A stretch of DNA of 42,033 nt, taken from positions 1 to 42,033 of the forward strand of contig UQUZ01000018.1 in assembly GCA_900544375.1 (NCBI GenBank), in the 5' to 3' direction. Made by a program: the position numbers and the translations under genes. The notes beneath the pieces are model-generated. The model was given only the letters and a program-made list of their open reading frames with translations. It was not told the DNA's origin and ran no database searches. The first letter of the stretch is position 1, and every line of letters starts with the position of its first letter. The DNA is from an uncultured Oscillospiraceae bacterium (GTDB taxonomy: Bacteria; Bacillota; Clostridia; Oscillospirales; Acutalibacteraceae). Shown here piece after piece: positions 32,858-39,780 of the stretch.

Positions 32858-32894
32858 TTCAATTCATGAAAAGAACAAGGAAGGGGGAACAGGT

Positions 32895-34415
32895 TTGACG
32901 AAGAATGTTCTTGAATTGTTGGAGCATTCCGCACAGAGGTTCCCGGAAAAAACAGCGTTTGTAGAAGAAAAAGAGACGATTTCTTACGCATCCTTTTTAG
33001 GCCTTTGCCAATCGGCCGGGACGGGGCTGCTGGCGCTTGAAGCATATGGCCGTCCGGTTGCAGTTTATATGGATAAAGGGATTGCCTGCCTTGCAGCGAT
33101 GCTGGGTGTTGCGTACAGCGGCAGCTTCTATACGGTGATTGATACCCATATGCCCGCTGCCCGCATCCAGAATATTTTCAGCACGCTTGCCCCGGCTGCC
33201 GTGTTGACGGATGCCGCGCATGCGCAGGCGGCGGCGGAGTTCCTGGGCAACGCGAGGCTGGTGCTGTTCGAGGAGATTGCGCAAACGCCTTGCAATCGGG
33301 AAGCGCTTGCACGAATCCGGAGCAGAATGATCGATACCGACCCGCTGTATGCGCTCTTTACCTCCGGCTCCACAGGCATTCCGAAGGGCACGGTGGTATG
33401 CCATCGCAGCGTGATTGATTATGCGCACTGGGTAACGCAGACCTTTCACATTACGCAGGATACGGTTTTTGCAAGCCAGACGCCTTTTTATTTCAGCATG
33501 TCGGTGCTTGATATTTTTGCGACGCTCGGGAGTGGTGCAACGCTTTGCATGCCGCCGAAATCCTATTTTTCATTTCCGGTCCAGCTGCTTGAATACATGG
33601 AGGCGCAAAAGGTAAACACTATTTATTGGGTGCCGTCCGCACTCGGCTTGATCGCGCGGATGAAGGCCTTGGATTACGTAAAGCCATCTGCGCTATCGAC
33701 GATTCTATTCGCCGGCGAAGTGATGCCGGTGAAATGGCTTAATATTTGGCGCTCGCATTATCCGCAGGCGTTGTTTGCCAACCTCTATGGTCCGACGGAG
33801 GTGACTGACATCTGCGCTTATTATATCGTTGACCGCCCATTTCGGGAGGATGAATTGCTGCCGATTGGCCGCGCATGTGATAATTGCGGATTATTGGTGC
33901 TGGATGAAAACGGCTGTGAGCCGGCCCCTGGTGAACTGGGCGAATTGTGTGTGCGCGGTTCGTTTTTGGCCATGGGGTATTACGGTGTGCCGGATAAAAC
34001 GGCGGAGAGCTTTGTTCAAAACCCGCTTAACTGTTCCTATCCCGAGTTGATTTACAAAACGGGGGATCTCGTGTATTACAATGAGCGCGGTGAGCTGGTG
34101 TATATGGGCCGCAAGGATTTTCAGATCAAACATATGGGCTACCGCATCGAGCTGGGCGAGATTGAGGCGGCGGTATCCGCCTGCGAAGGGCTGGAGGTGT
34201 GCGTTTGCCTGTATGACGCCAAGCGGGATAAGCTGATCTTACTCTATGAAGGGGCTGCTGCTCAGGCAGATATCCTTCCCTTTGCAAAGGAGAAGCTGCC
34301 ATCTTACATGATGCCGAACAAAATTATTCGGGTCCGGAAGATGCCATATAACGCAAACGGAAAGCTTGACCGCAAATGGCTGGGCGAGCATTATCGGGAG
34401 CTGGAAGGATCATAA
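32895..34415 (+). CDS. dltA: D-alanine--D-alanyl carrier protein ligase-like (DltA-like) adenylation enzyme
   Basis: DltA activates D-alanine with ATP and loads it onto the carrier protein DltC. The 506-residue product has the adenylate-forming P-loop TSGSTGIPKG (156-165), the core motifs YGPTEVTDI and YKTGDLVYY, and the GRKDFQIKHMGYRIELGEIE motif. The C-terminal catalytic lysine is Lys490 in NANGKLDR. Length matches DltA. The start is TTG 32895 after AAGGAAGGGGG, since an upstream in-frame start would lie in the promoter. Carrier, MBOAT and SGNH genes follow. D-alanine as substrate is inferred from this set; another amino acid is possible. Confidence 0.85.
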   Translation: MTKNVLELLEHSAQRFPEKTAFVEEKETISYASFLGLCQSAGTGLLALEAYGRPVAVYMDKGIACLAAMLGVAYSGSFYTVIDTHMPAARIQNIFSTLAPAAVLTDAAHAQAAAEFLGNARLVLFEEIAQTPCNREALARIRSRMIDTDPLYALFTSGSTGIPKGTVVCHRSVIDYAHWVTQTFHITQDTVFASQTPFYFSMSVLDIFATLGSGATLCMPPKSYFSFPVQLLEYMEAQKVNTIYWVPSALGLIARMKALDYVKPSALSTILFAGEVMPVKWLNIWRSHYPQALFANLYGPTEVTDICAYYIVDRPFREDELLPIGRACDNCGLLVLDENGCEPAPGELGELCVRGSFLAMGYYGVPDKTAESFVQNPLNCSYPELIYKTGDLVYYNERGELVYMGRKDFQIKHMGYRIELGEIEAAVSACEGLEVCVCLYDAKRDKLILLYEGAAAQADILPFAKEKLPSYMMPNKIIRVRKMPYNANGKLDRKWLGEHYRELEGS

Positions 34416-34579
34416 CAATCTATCCAAAACAGTTTGATAAAAAGAATTGGGCTTGAGAGTTTGGGAGATTCCGCTTTTCAATCGCGTTTTACGCTTTGTG
34501 GCAGAACCACCGCTCATCATTTTGACTGTGCCAAAACCGCATCATTGTGTGGCACGGCGCAAGAAAGGATCGTATACGT

Positions 34580-34807
34580 ATGGAAGAATTATTAGAAATT
34601 TTGCAGGAGCTGAAGCCAGGTGTGAAGTTTGAAGGGCAGACGCGCCTGTTTGACGATGGCATTCTCGATTCCCTGGATGTGGTATCCTTAGTATCGGAAA
34701 TCGACGATGCGTTTGATGTGGAAATCTCCGTTGTAGACCTGCGCCCGGAGAATTTTAACTCTGTGGAAGCAATGATGGCGCTGATTGAACGCTTGCAGGA
34801 GGAATAA
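34580..34807 (+). CDS. dltC: D-alanyl carrier protein-like acyl carrier protein (DltC-like)
   Basis: The 75-residue carrier has the phosphopantetheine attachment Ser31 in DDGILDSLDVVSLV and an acidic four-helix sequence of normal DltC length. ATG 34580 follows AAGAAAGGA by ten bases. It lies directly after the ligase gene, whereas dltB normally intervenes. The 164-base gap before it contains GTGCCA ... TGGCAC, a possible stem just upstream of the ribosome binding site. Confidence 0.88.
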   Translation: MEELLEILQELKPGVKFEGQTRLFDDGILDSLDVVSLVSEIDDAFDVEISVVDLRPENFNSVEAMMALIERLQEE

Positions 34808-34867
34808 AACAAGCTTTTTTCTGGCTGAACGCGTTAAGCGCTTGTTTTTGGAATGATCTGCGGTTCT

Positions 34868-34901
34868 GTTCTCTCCGCTTGTGTGGGCAAGCGGAGAGAA
34901 C
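34868..34901 (+). repeat. Perfect 14-bp inverted repeat between dltC and the MBOAT gene
   Basis: GTTCTCTCCGCTTG and CAAGCGGAGAGAAC form a 14-bp perfect stem with loop TGTGGG. TGTTGTAATG follows, too few T residues for a good terminator. It may be an RNA processing or stability element that sets expression between carrier and membrane genes, or a leaky terminator. Confidence 0.75.
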
Positions 34902-34964
34902 TGTTGTAATGACGAGAATGGCTGGAGGGGTTTTAGAAACAAATATTGGGGGGAACAGCCAAAC

Positions 34965-36539
34965 ATGAGTTATACTGCGTTTACCTTTATTATTTTCATG
35001 CTCGTTACCATGCTGCTGTATTTTATCATGCCCCGGCGCGCACGTTGGGGCGTTTTGCTGGCGGCAAGCTACCTTTTCTATTTTTTGTCGAGCAAGCTGC
35101 TCGTGTTCAGCCTGCTGGCAACAACGGTTTCGGTGTATCTATCGGGCCTGGCGCTCGGGCGGATCAATACGCAATTCCATTTGGCCAAAAAGACAGTGCC
35201 AAAGGAAGAGAAAAAGGCACTGCGGCAGAAAACGGCAAGCAAGAAAAAATTGGTTGTATTTTTGGCGGTGCTCTTTAATTTCGGGCTGCTGCTATTTTTC
35301 AAATATTTTAATTTCTTTGGAGAAACGGTAAACTCTATTTTCGGCTTGTTTGCAGATGGCTCCTTGGTGCCTCACCTGAAGCTGATTATGCCGCTGGGCA
35401 TTTCCTATTACACGCTGCAATCCGTTAGCTATGTGGTGGATGTCTACCGTGGCAAAATAGAGCCGGACCGTCATTTCGGCAGGCTTGCGCTGTTTGTCGC
35501 TTTTTTTCCGCAGATCGTCGAAGGCCCGATCGGGCGCTATGGGCAGCTGGCGCAGCAGCTTTATGAGCCGCATCGCTTGAGCACTGCCAATCTGATGCAG
35601 GGGATGCAGATGATTCTGTGGGGCCTGTTCAAAAAGATGGTGGTAGCCGACCGGGCGGGTATTTTTGTCGATGCCGTGTTTCATGACAGTGCGGCGTATA
35701 CGGGCCTTCCCGTTATGCTCGCCGTGCTGCTGTATACCATTCAAATTTATGCAGATTTTTCTGGCGTGATGGATATTGTGCGCGGAGTGGCACGATTATT
35801 TGGCATCCAGATGGCGCTGAACTTCCGCCGCCCGTTTTTCTCAACCTCCGTGCAGGAATTCTGGCGCCGCTGGCATATCACGCTTGGCGCATGGCTGCGT
35901 GATTATGTGTTCTATCCGGTTTCGCTTTCCAAGCCGATTTTAGCGCTTGGAAAAAAGGCGAAGAAAGTATTCAAGGGCCATGCCGGCCGCCAGCTTCCCG
36001 CCATCTGCGCGCTGTTTTTTGTTTGGTTTGGCAACGGCCTCTGGCATGGGGCGGGTTGGAAGTTTATCGCCTATGGCCTGTATTATTACATCATTATGAC
36101 GATTGGCACGCTCTTTGAGCCACTGTCCGTAAAAGCGCTCCATGCGCTTCATATCGACCGGGAGGGGAAACCGTGGCGTGCCTTTCAGGTGCTTCGCACC
36201 TGCGGATTTGTCTACATCGGCATGTTGATTTTCCGCGCGCCGGGGTTACGGTATGCGGGCAGGATTTTTGTTTCCATGTTCCAGGGGCCGTTTTTGGGCG
36301 GAGGCTTGGTTTTGCCGAAGTTTGAGGCGGCTGATTGGATGGTGCTTAGCATTGCCGTGCTGCTGATGCTTGTGGTGAGCGTGTTGCAGGAGCGGGATAT
36401 TAGCGTGCGTGCGCTGATTGCAAAGCTGCCGCTGCCCATACGCTGGGTGATCTATTTCGCGGCTTTATTCAGTGTGATTATTTTTGGGATTTACGGGGAT
36501 GGATATCACGTGGGCACGTTCCTTTATGGTCAGTTTTAA
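34965..36539 (+). CDS. MBOAT family O-acyltransferase (DltB/AlgI-like)
   Basis: The 524-residue membrane protein has 10 or more helices and MBOAT hallmarks: IYADFSGVMDIVRGVARLFG, EFWRRWHITLGAWLRDYV (His304), and the catalytic His361 in NGLWHGAGW. It would take the activated residue from the carrier protein across the membrane to a surface polymer. At 524 residues it is closer to AlgI than to DltB (about 400), with an extra lysine-rich loop at about 75-96. ATG 34965 follows a GGGGGGAAC box; a longer frame from 34881 was rejected because it crosses the inverted repeat region. Confidence 0.9.
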   Translation: MSYTAFTFIIFMLVTMLLYFIMPRRARWGVLLAASYLFYFLSSKLLVFSLLATTVSVYLSGLALGRINTQFHLAKKTVPKEEKKALRQKTASKKKLVVFLAVLFNFGLLLFFKYFNFFGETVNSIFGLFADGSLVPHLKLIMPLGISYYTLQSVSYVVDVYRGKIEPDRHFGRLALFVAFFPQIVEGPIGRYGQLAQQLYEPHRLSTANLMQGMQMILWGLFKKMVVADRAGIFVDAVFHDSAAYTGLPVMLAVLLYTIQIYADFSGVMDIVRGVARLFGIQMALNFRRPFFSTSVQEFWRRWHITLGAWLRDYVFYPVSLSKPILALGKKAKKVFKGHAGRQLPAICALFFVWFGNGLWHGAGWKFIAYGLYYYIIMTIGTLFEPLSVKALHALHIDREGKPWRAFQVLRTCGFVYIGMLIFRAPGLRYAGRIFVSMFQGPFLGGGLVLPKFEAADWMVLSIAVLLMLVVSVLQERDISVRALIAKLPLPIRWVIYFAALFSVIIFGIYGDGYHVGTFLYGQF

Positions 36540-36587
36540 CATACTCGCGCTCATTTTATTAAGTAATCCGAAAGGCATGATGGAAGC

Positions 36588-37715
36588 ATGCGAAATGAAT
36601 TAGTGAAAAAAATAATCCGCAGGGCGGTCAAATGCGTTTGCTTTGCCCTGATTTTTCTGCTGCTGCTCCAGCTGTGTTCCATGGTGCTGGTTCCCCGCAA
36701 CGATAAGGCGGAGGATTCCACCCTGAATACGGTAGTGTTCGGCTATCTGGGGGAGCCCGATCATACGCTGGATGTCGTTATGGTCGGCAACAGCGATCTC
36801 AATAATGGAATATCGCCGGTTGCAATGTATCGTCAATATGGCATTACAAGCTTTGCCAGCGGCCAGCCGCGCCAGAATCCTTTGACTGCATGGCTGCGCG
36901 TCAAGGAGGCGCTCGCCCGCCAATCTCCCCGCGTCCTGGTGCTGGAAGTGGATGCGATGTACCGCAACCCCAACATGCACAAAAACCATTGGAAGATGTT
37001 TGTGGATAAGGTGAAAGCCTTCCCGCGGCAGGTATACGGCTATTCCGATACTTTTATGAATAATGCAGTGGGCACGGGCGTTGGCTACCTTTTTGCCGGC
37101 GTGAAATACCATTCCCGCTGGAAGGAACTCACCCGGGATGATTTTACAGATATCCGCCGTAAATTTTACCACTATGTCGGCAAGGGCTACTTGATCCATA
37201 CAATGACTGTTCCCTATCAGGGCGGCTTCGATTATATGGAGCCGGGTGGCAGAGACGAGCCGCTGAGCAAGGAGGCGCTGCGCTGCCTGCATAGAGTGAT
37301 GGAGCTGTGCAAAGAGCGCGGGATTCAGCTCATGCTGCTGGAAATGCCTTCCGCAAGCTCCTGGAGCTATGAAAAGCATCAGGCTGTTTCGGAATTTGCC
37401 CGGCAGAACGGCTTGCCGTTTCTAGATTTGAACGTGGAGGCGCAGCAGGGCCGCATGGTGTTCGATTGGACGAAGCATTCCAAGGATGGGGGAGATCATT
37501 TGAACCTGTTCGGTGCAGAAATTGCTACAGCCTACCTCGGCGCATATCTCAAGGAGCATTACGACTTGCCGGATCGCAGGCAGGATCCGGACTACGCTTT
37601 CTGGAAAGAGGATGCGGCCTATTATGAGCGCAATCGGCGCAAAGAGCTGGAAAAGCTCGATGAAATGCCTGAAGAAGAACCGCCGCTGCATGCCGAAAAG
37701 AAAGCGGCCGCCTGA
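36588..37715 (+). CDS. DltD/SGNH-like membrane-anchored hydrolase family protein
   Basis: The 375-residue product has one N-terminal anchor (CVCFALIFLLLLQLCSMVLV) and an extracytoplasmic SGNH-type domain. The nucleophile block is GNSDLNNG with Ser69, and the C-terminal block is DGGDHLNLFG with Asp300/Asp303 and His304. A charged tail (EEEPPLHAEKKAAA) ends the protein. DltD-type proteins assist transfer to teichoic acids outside the membrane. The sequence is not close enough to name it DltD with certainty. It is the last gene of the cluster and is closed by a strong terminator. Confidence 0.82.
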   Translation: MRNELVKKIIRRAVKCVCFALIFLLLLQLCSMVLVPRNDKAEDSTLNTVVFGYLGEPDHTLDVVMVGNSDLNNGISPVAMYRQYGITSFASGQPRQNPLTAWLRVKEALARQSPRVLVLEVDAMYRNPNMHKNHWKMFVDKVKAFPRQVYGYSDTFMNNAVGTGVGYLFAGVKYHSRWKELTRDDFTDIRRKFYHYVGKGYLIHTMTVPYQGGFDYMEPGGRDEPLSKEALRCLHRVMELCKERGIQLMLLEMPSASSWSYEKHQAVSEFARQNGLPFLDLNVEAQQGRMVFDWTKHSKDGGDHLNLFGAEIATAYLGAYLKEHYDLPDRRQDPDYAFWKEDAAYYERNRRKELEKLDEMPEEEPPLHAEKKAAA

Positions 37716-37733
37716 CGGAAAAACAGGGATAAA

Positions 37734-37771
37734 AAGGCACGCTGCAAACAACAATGCAGCGTGCCTTTTTT
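37734..37771 (+). terminator. Bidirectional terminator after the dlt-like cluster
   Basis: AAGGCACGCTGCA and TGCAGCGTGCCTT form a 13-bp perfect stem around AACAACAA, followed by TTTT and GTTTT. On the minus strand it ends in TTTTTATCC, so it also serves the convergent CNNM gene. Confidence 0.93.
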
Positions 37772-37798
37772 GTTTTATGATGCAAGAAAGAGAGCGGC

Positions 37799-39241
37799 TT
37801 AATCCTTCGGCTCAGCATTCTCTTCGCTTGTTTCTTCCGCATCCCGCTCGTGCAACAAGCGGCGGCGTTTTTTTTCGCCTGCATCCGGCTCTTCCACAGG
37901 CGCCTCCCCTTGGGGCAGGATTTCCACACGGACTTTCCCAATACGGCGCTCTTCCACGCTCAACACGGTAAAGCGGATATTTTCATACTCCACCACATTC
38001 ATTTCCCCGTCTCCGGGGAGGAAGCCAAGCTGGCTTGTGATGAAGCCGCCGAGCGTGTCGTAATCGCCCTCCGGCAGATCGGCGCCGATGAGTTCATCCA
38101 CCTCGTCAAGATCCGTTATGCCGTCGATCGTGAAGGTGGTGTCGTTGATTTTGGAGATCTCCTCATCTTCATTGTCATACTCATCCTGAATATTGCCGAC
38201 AATGCTTTCTAAAACGTCTTCCAGCGTGACAAGGCCCGCCGTGCCGCCATATTCATCCACCACGATTGCCATTTGCACATGGCTCTCACTCATCTCCTTG
38301 AAGAGCTCGTCGCAGTGCTTGGTTTCCGGAACGTAATACGCCTTGCGCATGATATCGCGCAGGGTTCTATCCTTGGGAAGGCTGCGGCCCACATACTTGA
38401 GCAGATCTTTGACATAGGCGATGCCAATGATATTGTCCGGATCATCGTCGTATACGGGGATACGGGAGTAGCCTTCTTCCATCGAAATTTTCACAACGTC
38501 CTCGAGCGGGTCGTCGACTTCCACCGCAAACATTTCCGTGCGGTGCGTCATAATGTCGCCAACGTCCATATCGTCAAACTCGAAAATGTTGTTAATCATT
38601 TCCTTTTGGGTATTTTCAATGACACCCTTTTCTTCACCCACATCCACCATCATGCGGATTTCCTCCGCGGTGACGTCCTCTTCATCCGCATTCGGATCGA
38701 AGCCGAACAGCCGCACGACCAAGTTGGTGGAGAAGGAGAGGAATTTAACCACCGGCTTTGTTATTTTTGCCACAAACAGCAAGGGGCCGACCGCGAGGAA
38801 GGAGACCTTTTCCGGCTTCTGCATGGCGATCTTTTTCGGCACAAGCTCGCCGAGCACTAGGGAGAAATAAGACATAATCAGCGTGATGACCACCATCGCA
38901 AAGCCGCTGATAACGCTGTAGGGGATTACTGCGACAACCTTCGGCTGCGCAATTGCCGTGGCAAGCTTATCCGCAAAGGTCTGCGAAGCAGAGGCGGAGG
39001 TCAAGAAGCCGGCCAATGTAACGCCGATCTGAATGGTGGAGAGAAAGTTGCTGGAGTTTTCCGTCAAGCGCAGAATTTGTTTGGCCTTCTTGTGGCCTTC
39101 CTCTGCCATTTTCTGAATTTTGTTGTCGTTGAGCGAGATCACTGCGATCTCGGACATGGCAAAAAAGGCATTTACCAAAATCAGCACAAGCAGCAATAAT
39201 AGCTGCAAAATAATGTTTCCGGCAGGGTCCGGGTCATCCAT
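37799..39241 (-). CDS. Hemolysin-family CNNM/CBS transporter-like protein (HlyC/CorC type)
   Basis: The 480-residue protein has a DUF21/CNNM membrane domain at about 8-200 (LVNAFFAMSEIAVISLND, SNFLSTIQIGVTLAGFL). Two CBS domains follow (DIMTHRTEMFAVEVDD ... GYSRIPVYDDDPDNIIG ... MAIVVDEYGGTAGLVTLEDVLE) and then a CorC_HlyC domain (about 350-430). Such proteins are linked to Mg2+/Co2+ or Na+ transport, and the hemolysin name is historical. A Lys/Arg/Glu-rich tail ends the protein. The ATG at 39241 follows AAAGGAG. A consensus promoter lies about 160 bases upstream. Confidence 0.94.
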   Translation of the reverse strand: MDDPDPAGNIILQLLLLLVLILVNAFFAMSEIAVISLNDNKIQKMAEEGHKKAKQILRLTENSSNFLSTIQIGVTLAGFLTSASASQTFADKLATAIAQPKVVAVIPYSVISGFAMVVITLIMSYFSLVLGELVPKKIAMQKPEKVSFLAVGPLLFVAKITKPVVKFLSFSTNLVVRLFGFDPNADEEDVTAEEIRMMVDVGEEKGVIENTQKEMINNIFEFDDMDVGDIMTHRTEMFAVEVDDPLEDVVKISMEEGYSRIPVYDDDPDNIIGIAYVKDLLKYVGRSLPKDRTLRDIMRKAYYVPETKHCDELFKEMSESHVQMAIVVDEYGGTAGLVTLEDVLESIVGNIQDEYDNEDEEISKINDTTFTIDGITDLDEVDELIGADLPEGDYDTLGGFITSQLGFLPGDGEMNVVEYENIRFTVLSVEERRIGKVRVEILPQGEAPVEEPDAGEKKRRRLLHERDAEETSEENAEPKD

Positions 39242-39403
39242 AGGGGATTGGCTCCTTTCTGAATTGCTTTGCAGGAATGTTACAACGGGACGTGTGCCGG
39301 GCAGGCAGACTCACAGTGGAAGGGTGGCTGCGCTATGGTTGTGAATTTTCCTGTCACGCGCGGGGTGCCGTTGCGTTGCAAAGTTGCAAAGTAGATTTGC
39401 ATT

Positions 39404-39432
39404 ATTATACCCGTTTTATCAGGGCGTGTCAA
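39404..39432 (-). promoter_or_regulatory. Consensus promoter of the CNNM/CBS gene
   Basis: On the minus strand perfect TTGACA (39432-39427), 17 bases, perfect TATAAT (39409-39404). It gives a leader of about 155 bases before the start codon, which contains a direct repeat (TTTGCAACTTTGCAAC) but no riboswitch I can identify. Confidence 0.9.
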
Positions 39433-39619
39433 ACCGAAAGGAAAGGGCTGAGAAATCGCCAAACGGTGTGCGGAAGGGCGCTGCGCAGGCCCTTTTGCAA
39501 GTGGTTCAAAAGAGGGCTGAATGCGGCAAAAACGGCTATTTTCGGGCGGTTTCAAAAAATTCACAAATTGTTAAATTTCCGCAGCCCGATTTTTGCATAC
39601 TTTTACCCCGCTTTTTTGG
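39433..39619. other. Intergenic region between the two divergent promoters
   Basis: This stretch holds no supportable gene. It contains an imperfect palindrome TTCACAAATTGTTAA at 39560-39574, about 45 bases upstream of the oxidoreductase -35, a possible operator. An open frame on each strand here is short, without a ribosome binding site, and was dismissed. Confidence 0.5.
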
Positions 39620-39651
39620 TTTACACAAACGGACAAACGTGTTAGTATAAT
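39620..39651 (+). promoter_or_regulatory. Probable promoter of the pyruvate:ferredoxin oxidoreductase gene
   Basis: Perfect TATAAT at 39646-39651. The best -35 is TTTACA at 39620-39625, but the spacing of 20 is long, so the -35 is uncertain. The transcript would have a leader of about 120 bases. Confidence 0.6.
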
Positions 39652-39780
39652 GAGTGGCAGTTTCTATCTTTATCTATTGTCCCCAAAGGCATGGAGAGCA
39701 GTCTGTCCGCAGAGGCACACCAATGCGAATGCGGGCGGAGCAGCCTTTCCCGCCTGAATCAAAAGGAGGAAATATTGAGT

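Noticed and set aside
32802..32894. Extended N-terminus of the DltA-like ligase
   Set aside because: The extra codons cover the promoter and the transcript-start hairpin and are absent from the family; TTG 32895 has a strong ribosome binding site.
34447..34632. 61-codon ORF as a DltX-like peptide
   Set aside because: It has no ribosome binding site, overlaps the carrier gene in another frame and lacks the DltX C-terminal FIYNEF-type motif.
39242..39400. Cobalamin riboswitch-like words (GCAGCC ... CACTGTGA) in the CNNM leader on the minus strand
   Set aside because: Only one short block resembles the consensus, with a two-base insertion; the other required boxes such as GCCACTG and AGTCAGGA are missing.
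39560..39574. Rex-type operator upstream of the oxidoreductase gene
   Set aside because: TTCACAA and TTGTTAA half-sites are present but everted compared with the known Rex site (TTGTTAA then TTAACAA with a gap), so only an unspecific palindrome is reported.
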